This document shows, in pieces, positions 17,736-30,151 of a stretch of DNA of 64,000 bases; the stretch's first letter is position 1, and every line of letters begins with the position of its first letter. Below the pieces are notes generated by a model. That model made no database searches, had not been told where the DNA came from, and saw only the letters and a list, made by a program, of their open reading frames with translations. The stretch is from Pachyseris speciosa (taxonomy: Eukaryota; Cnidaria; Anthozoa; Scleractinia; Pachyseridae): positions 308,501-372,500 of the forward strand of contig JAEMWC010000756.1 in assembly GCA_016490735.1 (NCBI GenBank), written 5' to 3'. The position numbers were made by a program, and so were the translations under genes.

Positions 17736-19066
17736 TTAAGTAGTGTTCATAATTAACTGTGATGATGATTCACATATTCGTTGGCCACGCTTTGTTGCTT
17801 GGGTGGCTAAACGATCAAACATAAGTGTTCGTAACGCGAAATGTTGGATGGAAATGTTTGATTTACATGCAATGTTGAGAGAGGTGGCTAAACAGTCAAA
17901 CATGCTCGTCCAACACGTTATTGATGAAAATGTATGATCGTTTAGGGGCTGGGCTTTAAGGTCGATCAAACGCTACAACTTACGAGTATCAAACATGAAA
18001 TTCAATTTCAGTAATGTGCGCGTGCAAACTGTGTTGCGTACAGCAACTCTCGTCATTTAGCATTTATCTGGCATACGATTGCTTGTCGTAATATTAAAAA
18101 ATATGTTTTAAAATCCCACGACATTTTAGGTCCATGTCATTCGTGACGAGTGAAGGTTTATAATTTGCACGAAACAATATCCATCGTGCTTGTTGTAATT
18201 TCAGTTTGTTCACCACTTACTATATCATGTAACAGGCGTTTGAACAAGCTTGGCTTGAAGCTTATCTTGTATGACAAAGTCGTACCTTTTAAATCGGCCT
18301 TATGATTTTAACCCAATGACGCCAGGTATTTGGAGGTAATATCGACCGCAATACTCCCGTCTACCATTCGCTGCATTTACCAATCCAAGCACAGTACTTG
18401 CGTTTCCACCCCAAGACATGGAATGGGCACATCTGCACGAGAGCGGAGGTTTATGGCTGCCAGGAAGGTAAATAAGCAGAATAACCTGATTATATTAGTA
18501 CTAATATTTTAGCGGGGGAGTGAAGATAGTGGGTGGGGGAAGGGGTGGGTAGGGCCTTTTCTTCTTAAAATAGAGTTTATGAAGAGTCATAAATATTATG
18601 TTGTGAGTTTCACGGTAGAACTAAATTTATCTTCATGGCCGTGCTTTCCTTACATCAGCGTTTCCAGAAGACAATTCATTGATTGAAAGCATTCTTCTCG
18701 ATATGCTTCGATTCACCTTAATAAAGGCTTATACATCAGACAAAGCGGGAGATCTCTCGATCCGGTTGCGATGCGAGCTACTCCTGACATCGCTCCGATA
18801 AAACAATTTAAACTCTCAAATAATTACATCTGACGTCTTCAGGGGCGTAGCCAGGAGTTTTCCACAGTTACGCACAATTGTCGAAATCTCCCTCTCCCTC
18901 CACAAGTCTCCAATCTTTTTCACGTGCCTTTATTAAATTTTCTTTTACCATCAGCATGCCGAGGTTATGTGGCAAGCGTATGCGTTCTTTCTTGCCTATG
19001 AAATATTACCTAAGTCGTGAGATTCTATGCTGCTTTTTTGAGTTTATTGAAGTGCTTCCACATTAA
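17736..19066. other. No gene recognised
   Basis: Short open frames only, without domains, signal sequences or repeats I can name. Ends at the TAA target site of the following MITE. Confidence 0.5.
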
Positions 19067-19762
19067 GGGCCTGTTTATATGGTCTCGGGTACCCGAGACA
19101 GCCCTCCCCCGAGTTACCCTGGGCGAGCTATTTTTCCACTTATTTCTTTGAAAAGTTCTACCAACCGTTTACATGAGATGGGCGAGACAACTCGGGTAGG
19201 CGAGTTGTCTCGCCTCGGCAGGTAGGGTAACCCTGGTAAGCGGGAAAACGTTTTCTCATGTAAACACTTTGTCTCGCCTACCCGGGACGAGACGGCGAAA
19301 ATTAAATATGCGTGTATGCGAAAAAAACGTTATTTTGGTCCAATTTTTGAGTTAAAAAACGCAAATTTATTTCAAGGAATTACATTTTAAAAGCCAGCAT
19401 TACCCACAGTGATCAGATAGAGCGGGGAAGAAACTGATTCGGAGCTAAGTACGAAGCTAAGTTATGTGACACGTTATAAACTTCGAATTGGCTGATGGCT
19501 CACTGGTCCTTTTATAAAAAGAAGTATCGAAGCAAAAATGAACCTAGGAAGGAAATTTTCGATCAATATTGACGATATTCAATCAAAGAGCAACCAAATA
19601 CAAAGAAAGAAGGGAAATGAGGATTTGTAAATTTGAGACGTGCTTTGAATAACTAAGTAGGGTCAACTTTGTCTCGGTCACGCAATTCTCATATAAACGT
19701 TCGGTAAAGTTGTCTCGGGGGGGAGGGTTGTCTCGGGTACCCGAGACCATATAAACGTGCCC
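19067..19762. mobile_element. 696-bp MITE, Harbinger-like TAA target duplication
   Basis: Terminal inverted repeats of about 45 bp begin GGGCCTGTTTATATGGTCTC on the left and GGGCACGTTTATATGGTCTC on the right (reverse strand). Each TIR holds an 18-bp palindrome, GTCTCGGGTACCCGAGAC. The element is flanked by TAA at 19064-19066 and 19763-19765. TIRs starting GGGC with a 3-bp TAA/TTA duplication fit non-autonomous PIF/Harbinger elements. No coding capacity. Inner sequence carries further GAGAC/GTCTC inverted motifs. Confidence 0.75.
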
Positions 19763-19778
19763 TAAGCCGAGGAGAGAC

Positions 19779-19789
19779 TTCAGACTTCA

Positions 19790-19834
<45 letters not shown>

Positions 19835-19875
19835 CTCGGACCTCGGACCTCGGACCTCGGACTTCAGACTTCAGA
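19779..19875 (+). repeat. GACTTC(A/G) heptamer minisatellite
   Basis: About 13 tandem copies of a 7-bp unit, GACTTCA or GACTTCG/GACCTCG, followed by a short conserved tail ending near an AGCCATATTTTCAGACTTCTG segment. The same unit and flanks recur at 40.2 kb and, inverted, at 22.8 and 41.8 kb. Confidence 0.85.
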
Positions 19876-20169
19876 TTTTGGAATTTGGGTCTGGGATTTC
19901 CGACTGTGAATATTTAACATATCAGCCATATTTTCAGACTTCTGAAAATGGATGAGGAGGTAAGCTGAGTTCAATAACTTTCCCCCGTCTATTTATTTCT
20001 AGTGTGGGGATATTTTGGAAAGGGATTGGGGATCTGTTAAGCTTGTTATGCACAAAGTAACATGAAATGAAATACACGGCGACGCGATGACCAAAGCTGG
20101 AACCGCTTCGTACTCATGAGTGAGACAAGCTTATAATATAAAGCAATTGTTCAGAGATTGAGATGAACG

Positions 20170-20709
20170 ACAATTTTTTTTTTATTTGTCCATTATATCA
20201 GTCGTTTACATAAAGTGATATATATGCATATCTGCTACGAAATAATATATAATGGCAGGAGATCTTAGCAAGCTCTACCGAGCTTTTCAAAGAAGATCCC
20301 CATACTTAACTACCGAAATTTAAATAAAGCAGATGGATACATTTATAAATCTGATATTTCTACGGGTTTTTGATTTTGATTGGAATCAAGTAAAAATCTG
20401 AGTGGAAATTTGATTTTGAACATAAAATTTTGCACATTTTTTAAAGGAATTATAACATTTAATTATTTTTAAGTCATTTGGTAACTTATTCCAAATCTGT
20501 GCTCCCCTAAATTTTAATGAAAATTTCCCATAATTTGCCCTTGTATAATCAATGTGTATGTTGAAGGCTGACCTGGTATCATGATTATGCATATTTTCAT
20601 TTAATTTAAAGTAATTTTTGTAATAGGTAGGCAGATTTTCATTAAAGTACGAATACATAAAGAGTGCTATGAGGTACATAGCATACATACTTTCGTATAG
20701 GCTGTACAA
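20170..20709 (-). mobile_element. 5'-truncated non-LTR retrotransposon (CR1/L2-like) 3' end
   Basis: On minus, 20386-20709 encodes the typical C-terminal tail of a LINE reverse transcriptase ORF (NENMHNHDTRSAFNIHID, then TRANYGKFSLKFRGAQIWN and KLPNDLK). A 3' UTR follows, ending in a T-run on plus near 20173-20182, which fits a poly(A). The catalytic part is absent because of 5' truncation. Copy inactive. Confidence 0.7.
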
Positions 20710-22039
20710 CTGAATTCAGACTATCGACAAGGAAATTAAAAAAATGGAAAGCAAGAGAATAAAGGACAATAATAAAAACGACTCAGTTTTGAAAAAAAAA
20801 AAAAAAAAAGATTGAAAGCAAACCAAGGAATGATATTAGCTCTGCGGGAAAAAGGTTGAATTATGACAATTTTGCACGGCGTATTTAAGTGTCACGCAAT
20901 AGCCTTGAGAAATCAATGTGAAATTGCCCTGCTGTCAGTTTCAGTCAAGCGTTAGCCCTCCGAAGGACGAAAACTTCAGCACTAGAATCTCTTTACGGAT
21001 GGTACCTTCACCTATCAACTCTGTTGATAAACCAAATATTTGATCATGCTTAAACCTGCTCTGAATATCTATCTGAATATCTCTGAAAAGATTTTAAAGG
21101 GAAATCCTCCCGCAAGGATGTCTTGTGTCTTCTTTGACCCAAAATTAGAGGTAGCATTCCAACGAGAAAATAGTGACTGAAAACCGGAATTTACTTGTGA
21201 CTCCTACACAATAACCATGTACACCTGCAGTCGCTACTGATTTGTATACATTCCACACCTGTTATTTCTCACATGTTGTACAGGTGTTTTTAAGTAATAA
21301 GGTGAAGGGATAGTCCATTTTGTTCCTTAGAAAATGAAATAACTAAAATCGTGCGCTAGTTTTGTTGCATACAATTTTGGTTTGTTTCGTTTTTCTTACA
21401 AGGGTCTCAGTTAAGGGAGTGATCAATGCTATGTGGGCTAATTAAAACTATTTTTTAACGCTTTCCTAGGGTAAACCTCGAAGTAGTGACGTAAACAAGA
21501 GGTGCATGGGAAAATCATGAGATGCTTGGCGCGCTTGCGTGACGTCACCTCTACAAGTGCCATACTGCCTACAGATATGACAAGATTGTTCGATGGCATC
21601 AAAAATTAGTTGTGTGTTCCTGTTCAATGAGGAGAAAAAAGTCGGCACAAAGTGTAAGAACTTAACTGAGTGGCACGCTGACCATTAGCGGGCGTGTACA
21701 AATATTATTCGAAGGATGTCCAAGTTCATTTGAATAAAATTTTATTTCAATTCGGGGACTCAAAGACGTTATTTTGTGAAACGCAATCAAACATAATAAA
21801 AGCAATATCATGTTGACATGTTTCCGACTACAACTAATAGCTGTATATGTAACTTTACAACGTGACAACAAGGAATCTGAACGTGCTGCAGCCGAACATT
21901 CCAGATGCTCTAAATATTTTGAAAGCAATCATTATTTACGGCTATGCTTGATAATGGGCGCTGTGGACAGGCCTGCAGCGTTCAAATCCTAATCGTTTCA
22001 AATTATCTGTTATTTCTATAAAAAGCATTAACCTTTCTT
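20710..22039. other. No gene recognised
   Basis: Intergenic sequence with an A-run at about 20793-20810. From about 21,900 it becomes similar, inverted, to 41.35-41.47 kb, marking the edge of the duplicated transposon segment described next. Confidence 0.45.
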
Positions 22040-22640
22040 CTGGGTTTTGTGGTGCTTGGTGGTTGGGGACTATATACCCCACGAGCTCTCAAACTCGCGC
22101 GAGTAAGTCTGGATTGTGCCCCGAACGGACTTTTACAGGCTTCCACAACTTCTTCAGTGATGGACATCAACGAGATAACTGGGGGTCTAATATACTTCAG
22201 GCACAAAGTACATTACGTCTGGCTTTCCTCTAAGAGCATCTGCGTTTTTGTCAACTCTTAGTTTCTTGATATTCCACAATTTTGCAACAGAGCGGAGTTA
22301 GGCATAAACAAAACTTTAAGCATTCTTTAAGCAACGGATCAACATCTAAAAAGACACCAGAATCTCTAAAATCCTTAAACAAGTGGCCACCAGCCGCCTC
22401 CACCTTGCCTTAACTTTGACCAGTAGGCTTCTTTTCATTGGTTGGCACTACTTCCTTGGACAATGCTGTTATCGCCTGCTAAATCATCACCGTCATTATA
22501 CCTTAATAGCCTCTGGATGATGGAAACCCACATGTTTTCCATTCCCTTATCAATGCGAGCCACCCTAGGACTGGTACTCCCCCTATCTGCTGGACAGTAC
22601 TTATAAAAAATCAACACCAATATCCGGGTTCGGGTTGTTA
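22040..22640 (-). pseudogene. Integrase-like transposon gene remnant, copy A
   Basis: On minus, a decayed reading frame contains RIDKGMEN followed by GDNSIVQGSSANQ, then KLRQGGGGWW. The D..G.EN ... NQRIE..W layout belongs to a DDE-type integrase-core family found in animal transposon-like genes. Internal stops (for example right after SSANQ) and frame changes kill it. Nearer 22,050-22,200 the minus strand keeps CLKYIRPPVISLM and further C-terminal remnants. It is an inverted, diverged copy of the sequence at 40.8-41.35 kb. No transposon ends were found. Confidence 0.55.
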
Positions 22641-22799
22641 TTGGTTGAACCTACTTTTAGGCACATTATACGTCGTGAGAAGCCATCTGCACAGCCATGC
22701 AAACAAAATCCATACAGTTTTAGTTTATCTCAGTCATCTAAACAGCATGATATACTAAGCCATATCCACAGACGGAAATCCCAATCCCGAATTCCGAAT

Positions 22800-22823
22800 T
22801 CTGAAATCCGAACTCCGAAATCT

Positions 22824-22913
<90 letters not shown>

Positions 22914-22920
22914 TGAAGTA
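22800..22920 (-). repeat. GACTTC(A/G) heptamer minisatellite, inverted
   Basis: Reverse-complement copies of the 7-bp unit (GAAGTCC), ending at CTCCTCGGCTTTCGTAC. That end is shared with 40.17 kb and 41.85 kb, so the minisatellite is an internal part of a dispersed element. Confidence 0.85.
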
Positions 22921-24261
22921 CCTCCTCGGCTTTCGTACTACGATTACACATTGCCAGGATTGTTTTCCTTGTAAAAGCACCTACATATACTTAATTGAAT
23001 CCTAGTCAAGTTTCATTTAGGTTAGCGCTTCTTAGAAATCTACAAAAAAACAATCAATGTGTACATTGTGTACATCTCTATGAACTATAGACCAAAATCC
23101 TCAAGCTATGTAAAATATAACTGTCTATATATTTCGGGGCCACATCTAGGATTTATTTTAATATACGACCGATAAAGGCGGGAGTTTCTAGGGGTTAGTC
23201 CTCGGGAATGCGATTTCCAGCTTTCTCAGGGGCAAATAAAAGTGATTAAATAAATCGTTGTAAATTTAAGTCAACTCTTGCGTCAAAACGAAAGAATATG
23301 CTAAAACGATCGACATTTATCGATGTACATTCGAATTTATATTTACAAATCTATGTTGAATTCAGTTGATTTGACATTAGCAATTGAGTTCAGGTTGAAC
23401 AGGCTTGCTTTACGTTTCTAAACAACTTTGTGCTTCATTAAAAGCTGAAGAAACAAGAAGCTAATCCTAGCAATAAGCACACCAAAGCTTATCTTAACGC
23501 TGATGCATCAGGCATATGTCGACATCGGTATGTTATCTTATATTACGCAGATCCAAACGCTAAATTTGCTGCTGTGAGCGACATGCTCTATTGCTTTCAT
23601 TGCTTTACCTTATTTGAATTTTTCCACCAGAGTTTTGTGGTAACTGCAAGTTTTTAGACGCTATAATTAATGCCGTAATTTTCGAGGATATAATTACGCA
23701 TTTGCCACTGAGGAAGAGGCAGCAGTCTCGGAACTTCTGGCATTAAAACTAATTTTTTAGCACATTTCCAAAAAATTACAAAATGTTTATTTATGACATC
23801 TGAGCTACACAGTTTTATCAAACTATTAATTTCAGGGGAGTCGACCGAATCCCCCCGAATTGAACCACCCTTGGTCCGCAATCCGCACCAGGCTTTTTTT
23901 TAGAAATTTACAGAAAAATAACGTGAATTTGTACATATTTCTATCTCCAAGAACAATAAATCAAAGTCCTGAGCTGTGTAAAATATAACTGCACATAGCT
24001 TTCATAGAAGTTATAACTGGTTTTCCGTTACAGGCACAGAGCTAATTTTCTGTCTTTCTTTCCAATAAATTCTGAAATTACCTCATTACAGTCGATTTTC
24101 TCATGTTTTTGAAGTTATATCACGGATAGCGAGGACTACCTAGCAAGTGACATAGCGCTCCGTCTTGAGCCTCTTCACTCTACTATAGCTTTGCTTCAAT
24201 TTCTTCTTTCTGCTCTGTCATTTTGTCAGTGCCGATGGCAAAGTAACAATCAGTAATTGAT
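22921..24261. other. No gene; diverged direct repeat
   Basis: Sequence around 23,045-23,150 recurs diverged at about 23,905-24,000 (TGTGTAAAATATAACTG core), a dispersed repeat of unknown class. No coding exon recognised. Confidence 0.4.
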
Positions 24262-24497
24262 TTTTTGGCCATGGAAAACTTAGCAGAGCGAAGGCAGGCC
24301 GATTCAAAGGCTGTAAAAGGAGTTGACCACAACGCGTTCACTCTTTACCATCCCGCTTGCTTTCTGATCGCTTTTTTTTTTTGGCCATGGAAAGCTTAGA
24401 ATAGCAAAGGCAGGCCGATCCAAAGGCTATAAAAGGAGGTGACCGCAACGCGTTCACTCTTTACTATCGCGCTTGCTTTCTGATCGCTTTTTTTTTC
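24262..24497 (+). repeat. Tandem duplication of about 120 bp with TATA-like core
   Basis: Two copies (24262-24375 and about 24383-24497) beginning TTGGCCATGGAAA and ending CTTGCTTTCTGATCGCTTTT. Each contains GGCT(A/G)TAAAAGGAG followed about 25 bp later by GTTCACTCTTTAC. The TATA-plus-initiator-like layout suggests a duplicated core promoter. The nearest candidate gene is the discoidin-domain gene starting by 25.5 kb. Confidence 0.45.
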
Positions 24498-25498
24498 CCG
24501 CCTTATCTGGGCCATTCGAATGAGTCACGTCGCCCCTTTCTGGAAACCGGCAGTTTGTGTTGAAAAATTCCTTCTTTTGTTTTATCAACAACACATCAAA
24601 GAAATAAGCAAAGTTAAATGAATAAAACTGGGCAAACTGTGTTTTTTACTGACCAAAAATTATCTTTTACACATTTGCTTTTTATACATTTGTTCCTTAT
24701 TTTCTTTTCTTTTATTTTTTTCTTTTTTTTTTTTTTTTTAACTTTTTCATTTACGCACGTGCGTACGGTGCGTACAGGTCTTTTCATTGTTTAAGTTAAT
24801 TACCCGTGCTGTCTTATTCATATTTCGAAAAACGTTGTCTGATATCAATATCCTGACCTTTTTGTAAAATTCTTTTTTGTCGTACCGTATTTTTTAAACA
24901 AGTCTCCGTTGTTCTTTACGACTTCTTTCGTTTTAAATGTCCTGCTTGTTGACGGACTTTTACATCTGAACGGTTTTTTTTTTTATATGTAAATTGAACT
25001 AAGCTGCTGTTAATTAAGAATAACGTCCGTTTGTACTGAAGATTCTCGTTTGAATTTTTGAAGCACCAAGAAAATTCTCAGTCTGTGTATTCGCCGTCTA
25101 AAAATTATGTTTTCCTCCTCTCCTTCCTCCCTTCATGATTGAACTCATGATTGAAATCATAGGGGACTGTCTGCGTGTTTTCGTTGTTGTTGTTGTTGGG
25201 TTTTTTTTTCTTTTTTTTTTTTTCATTTCAATCGCAAAGTGCCTCATATCTCGTGCCTCATATGAGATGAGATGTGAGGGGTGCGATTTCTTGGAAGCAA
25301 ACATTGCGAGCGCCACGATCTCAGTTTTACGTTATAAACAGGACCCGGAGTGTGTTTCTCAAAACCTCCAGCGTTCATGGGCCCGACAAATATTTTTCTC
25401 ATTCAATTTTTATGGATTATAATTAGTAGTAGTGTATTTTAGCAAAACTAGTCCAAAGTATTTCCAGTTAATTTTGTCATTTTTCAATAATTACTTAG
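24498..25498. other. No gene recognised; poly-T rich
   Basis: Contains several homopolymer T tracts (24721-24740, 25201-25224). Any upstream exon of the discoidin gene could lie here, but I could not identify one. Confidence 0.4.
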
Positions 25499-25824
25499 GA
25501 TATCATTGTTCAATGTCGCTTGGAATGGAAGACGGCCGAATTCGCGATGCCGCTATGTCTGCCTCAACTGTTCACGACAATAAGTACGCCGCAAGACTCG
25601 GCCGCTTGAACCTGGTAGCGAGGTCAGGTAATGCAGGAGCCTGGTGTGTCAAAACAAATAACAACAAACAATGGATTCAAATCGACCTTGGAGCAGCCAC
25701 AACGATTACGAAAGTAGCGACGCAAGGAAGACAGGACAGTTCACAATGGGTGACCAGCTACTCACTGTCTTACAGCCTGACCGGTTCCTACTGGGTTCAG
25801 TACACAGTGCGAGGCAAAAAGAAG
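25499..25824 (+). CDS. Exon: F5/8 type C (discoidin) domain, first part
   Basis: Preceded by an AG at 25497-25498 after a pyrimidine-rich stretch and followed by a GT donor (AAG|GTGACA). It enters in phase 1 and leaves in phase 0. Encodes CSMSLGMEDGRIRDAAMSAS, AARLGRLNLV, AWCVKTNNNKQWIQIDLG and VTSYSLSYSLTG...WVQYT, the ordered core motifs of a discoidin domain. By family knowledge these domains bind glycans or phospholipids outside the cell. The signal-peptide exon was not found. Confidence 0.8.
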
Positions 25825-26304
25825 GTGACACCTAAGTCGAACTGTTGCTTTGACGAAATAATGCGATCAAATTGTCATTAATTCTGAGTCTGAGGTACTG
25901 AGTTACCTAACTACATGCAGGTGCCCATAACTCCTGCTACATGGCGAGCAGCTCAGTTTAGGATGTCACCACCACTGAGGATAAAATAAAATTCATTCCG
26001 AGAAAATTCACTTTACGTGGGACAGTTAGTACAAACGTATGTAGTCTTCATTTTTTACGAAAGTACCTTTTTCACGCTATCTCGTATTCTTTGTTTGTTT
26101 TTTTGTTTTTTTTTTTTGTTTTTTTTTTTTTTGGTTTTTTTTTGTCACTAGTTTATTTACTTGTGTATTACCTACCCACCCCCACCCAACCCCCCACCAC
26201 CACCCCGCAATGATTGTTTTTGACACAAAAAAGAAATGCCGAGAAAAATGTTTTCTGTTGAATCTCAAACAAGTTTTCTTCCGAAATAATTTTCTTTTTT
26301 GTAG
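25825..26304 (+). other. Predicted intron of the discoidin gene
   Basis: Begins GTGACA and ends TTTTTTGTAG. Contains a long T-rich tract (26085-26145). Removing it joins the two halves of the domain in phase. Confidence 0.6.
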
Positions 26305-26448
26305 GTTTTTCGTGGCAACTTTGATCGCGACTCCATTGTTGTTCACCGAATCTTCCCACAATTCCACGCGCGCTTTGTCAGAATCCATCCTTTGAGTTGG
26401 GTCAACCATATAAGCATGCGTGCTGAGCTGTATGGATGCCCGATAAAG
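26305..26448 (+). CDS. Exon: F5/8 type C (discoidin) domain, end
   Basis: 48 codons in phase 0 completing the domain: FRGNFDRDSIVVHRIFPQFH, ARFVRIHPLSW and the closing MRAELYGC, whose Cys pairs with the first Cys of the domain in this family. The donor AAAG|GTAAAA follows. A short terminal exon could start after TTTCTTTACAG (ends 27148), where the phase meets a TGA after two codons. That would make this a compact discoidin-only secreted protein; this last step is tentative. Confidence 0.78.
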
Positions 26449-27682
26449 GTAAAAGAATAAGCAGCGACAACCTACAGAAAGCTAATGTTTAACGATGTAT
26501 CTACCATCTTAAAGTCCAAAAGAAATTTCACTTGTAAATGTGTGACCAACTCATGCAGGTAAAGAATGTGGCTAACGGTCGAGTGGCCAGTTAGATATTT
26601 AACAATTATCCTGCGAAATCGCGCGGAATATCGCCTGGTACTTAGCTGACGAGGCCGTGGGCCGAGTGGCCGAGTTGGCTAATATCAGGCGACATTCCGC
26701 AAGATTGATTAGAATAATTGCTTTATAATTCAACACAAATAATACAAAGCACTACTATAATAACCGCGTATACGAAGCAGTCCTTATAATCTTTAGTGGG
26801 TTTGTGTTATGCTGGTTCCTGAGTCTCAGTGTCAAAACCTAAACATCATTATCCCCCGAGGTATTCTATAATAGTGTAGCCTCAGTTTGACTGGGCCGGA
26901 TTCATACTCACTGACCGCTTGTTTACTCATTCTTTGGAAATAGGAGACATCCGCTGACATCGAAAAGGAGTAAACTTGAAAAATATTGAATTTGGAAAAA
27001 GCTCACAGTTATATCATTATCAGCTCTTTTTGAAATGCACAAGCTTGATGGTCAATATGAGGTTTTAGACCGAAAGAATAGAATAACGGCCTTTTATTTC
27101 AGTTTAATATACTACAAAGTTATTTACGGTGTCATGGTTTCTTTACAGGGAATCTGAGGAAAAGGGAAGCTTCCAGATGCCACAGAAAAGAGAAATGGCG
27201 AAACAACTTGGAGCACGTGACTCTTTGTTTCTTATGTCTTCAAGTTCGTAGAAAGTAGAATAAAAAGTCTTCATGAAGACAAATATAAAGTTTCTTGTTT
27301 TGACCTCTGAGGCTCCATCCCGATTCCTCGATAAAAGTTTGTTTTTCGAAGCTTTATCCGGGTGCGATAGAAGTAGAGTTTGCGCATCACTGACAGCGCA
27401 TGCACCTCCACTCGACTAATAGAGAGACTTTGCGACAAATTAAAGGGCCTTGTCATCAAGCTGACGGCGCTCAAGGGTGTTATAAAAGGTAAATTTTCGA
27501 ATAAGCCTTACATAAACTCCAAAAATACATCAGGCCAGTCTTCCAGTTAAAGGTGGATTTTCTGCTCCGATATTTGACGTTACTCCTTTACTGGAAAATG
27601 AGGCAACAACTACACTGTGAGGCACTCCACATAACTACCGCATTAGTCGAGGAACACGCTCGCTTTGAAACAGGAAATCGAA
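26449..27682. other. Intergenic or intronic; nothing else recognised
   Basis: Apart from the possible last discoidin exon near 27149 there is no recognisable gene. 26575-26705 holds a short stretch with GAGTGGCC(G)AGTT repeats resembling degraded tRNA-like or SINE sequence. Confidence 0.35.
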
Positions 27683-27761
27683 TCAATTCAATTTTATTCA
27701 AGCTCGATAGTGAGGGGTGGTTGCCCAATCTCCCGAGCCAGGGACTCATGTATGAAACGTT

Positions 27762-27792
<31 letters not shown>

Positions 27793-27960
27793 GTGTTGAG
27801 GAGTGGGGAAACCGGAGTACCCGGAGAAAAACCTCTCGGAGCAGAGAACCAACAACAAACTCAATCCACATATCATGACGTCGAGTCCGGGAATCAAACT
27901 TGAGCCACATTGGTGGAAAGCGAGTGCTCTCACCACTGCGCCATCCCTGCTCCCCAGGAA
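27683..27960 (+). repeat. Dispersed SINE-like repeat, copy 1
   Basis: About 270 bp shared with 42319-42588: TTGCCCAATCTCCCGAGCC, ATTCCGGATC, GGAGTACCCGGAGAAAAACC and CAACAACAAACTCAA blocks in the same order. The 3' part (GGGAATC...GCTCTCACCACTGCGCCA) looks like a tRNA-derived promoter region read on the other strand. Confidence 0.65.
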
Positions 27961-29343
27961 GATGATCAAGCGTTTTAGCAGGAAATTCATGATCATGTGA
28001 CGTAGCTGTGATACCTTTTATATTTGCAAAAAAAACGTGACGCTCCACCCTCCATTTTTGGTGTGATTGGAGGAGAAGATTTCATTTCTATGAATCATAG
28101 TAGGTTTCCATCGTATGCATCATATGCATGCATCATATGCATGTTTTTAAACCGTATCGGCATTGTTATTAACAAAAGAAAAGATGCATTTCCATTCTGT
28201 AGTAGCTTTAATTTTACATTGTTTATTTTTTCTCTCTGTTTCCTCGCGCTTCGCGCTCCATGTTTCGTGTTTCGCATTCGGCGAAATAAACGTCTGTCAC
28301 GCTGACTACCTGTAGATTTTAAGATGCTCTTGTATGTTGTTGTTATGTCGGGCACACAGGAATGGATTGGAACGATTTTATGTCACTTTTAGAGGGAAAG
28401 TTTGCATGGGTTGCTAGCAAAAAAGTTTCCTTTCAACGATGGATAGAAAAAGTCACCCGTTTTTCTCTTTTAGTTTCTTTTCCGTTACCCTCGACGACCA
28501 AAGAGCACGGAATTTACTAGGACGAGTATCCAACCAAAGAGTTTCTTCTTATGATCACTTTCCACCAAAAAATATCTTCATCTCATTATGCTAGTAGTTG
28601 TTGATCTGCTAAACGTGGAAATTTTGCCGTTACATGGCGAAAGCAAAATTATATCGTTCGCCAGCAAACTGTAAATTAAAATTAAAATTTTAGAGGGTAT
28701 CTCTCTAGCTGTGCTGTTCCATACTCGGACCAGCAACGCTTCGGAGTGGTATACCGTGGAATATCCCACGAGTCTCTTGACTTAGCAAGGCGTTTCTCTC
28801 TTCACTCCTGGCTCACTTCTCGAAACATGTCTTAAAAATAAAAGCTTTATCGATCTATCGAGAAGAAACCTCGTGTAAATCACAGGACGCACAGCAAACA
28901 TTGAAACTTTCTAGTTTTTCACCGGCACATCAGACAACAGGGCTCACAAGGCACTTTGCAGAAAGGCAAACAAAACAGCAGACAAGCTAGCGATGTTTCA
29001 AAACCCATTCTTGCAACAGGTCGAGCTCAACCGTACCTTTCATATCACGACTCAAATAATTTTGCATTCAATATTTAAGGCATTAACGCTGTTACTGAAA
29101 TGTTCGTCGTAATTCTTTCTCGATTCATTCTTCGCCAAACTCACTCAAAATGAGGACCTGATTCTCTGTAGCCGCAATGCAGCAATTAATATTGGAAACT
29201 AAAATGCATTTCAGCTGTTTCAGTCAAGAGGTGCTCTCCTTAATAATTTGTCACCAAGGTTAAAACCTTTAAATACAGGTAAAAACGTTTCAATGCAGTT
29301 CAATTCCTTACAGTACAGCAAACAGACGCCAGAGAGAGAAAGA
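27961..29343. other. No gene recognised
   Basis: Contains a CATATGCATG-rich short repeat (28110-28142). No domain or repeat family otherwise identified. Confidence 0.45.
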
Positions 29344-29835
29344 TGGCAGTGATTGACTACTGCCAACAGCAAGAATTACAAAATGTCATCGAGCGTGTCA
29401 ATACCTATAAGATCTTAGGAGTTATTATGGACATTGACCTGAAGTGGAACTGTCTTGTTGATTACATTATTAAAAAAAGCTTGTAAGAAGTTATACTCCC
29501 TTAGAGTTTTGCACAGAGCCAGGGTGAGCCAACCCAACATCTTGAGGATATACCTTAGCACAGTCCGAAGCCATAGAGCGAGTGCAAAAAAGGGCGCTTA
29601 ACATAATCTACCCCGAGGCAGAGTCATATGCTCATGCCTTACAGTTAGGTAAACTAGATAGGTTAGATGATAGAAGAGTACACTTGTGCTACAAATATAT
29701 GGCCAAAATGAAGTCCCCCAGCCACCCTCTGCACCACCTGCTTCCCAGACCACTCCTAGACGCGCCTAACTACACCTTGAGGCAGAATGTAGGACAAAGA
29801 GAGTGGAAGACTTTTTTACATTTAAATTTTTAAGT
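29344..29835 (+). mobile_element. LINE reverse transcriptase C-terminal remnant
   Basis: Broken frames encode VNTYKILGVIMDIDLKWN, then IIKKSL, then VQKRALNIIYPEAESYAHAL...LDRLDDRR. This is the conserved order of the region downstream of the catalytic core in L2/CR1-type LINE ORF2. Several frameshifts and stops; no catalytic motif; inactive. Confidence 0.65.
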
Positions 29836-30151
29836 GATTCAATTGTTATTATCATTGTTATAACTGTAAATTACTATACTTTAGATAATAGTTGCCTTAA
29901 GACTGTAAAATGTACTCGATAATTCAGTTCTTTTTACTGCAAGAGAGATTTTATTAATAAACAAATAAACGCCAACACTACTTTAATTCGGGAATATCTT
30001 TCAAGTTCATTTTAATTTAGTTTTTCCGTCTCCTTTATTTTATAAACGTTAGGTACATTTTTTTTCCCATTTAATTGAAACAACGTATCGGCTCTTAACA
30101 ATGTCAGCAAAGAAGTTAAAATTATTGGAGCTGAGTTTGAACTTTATCCGG

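Noticed and set aside
25135..25422. Frame with a hydrophobic VVVVVGFFFLFFFF stretch, possible membrane protein
   Set aside because: Encoded by GTTGTT and poly-T low-complexity sequence; no start context or homology.
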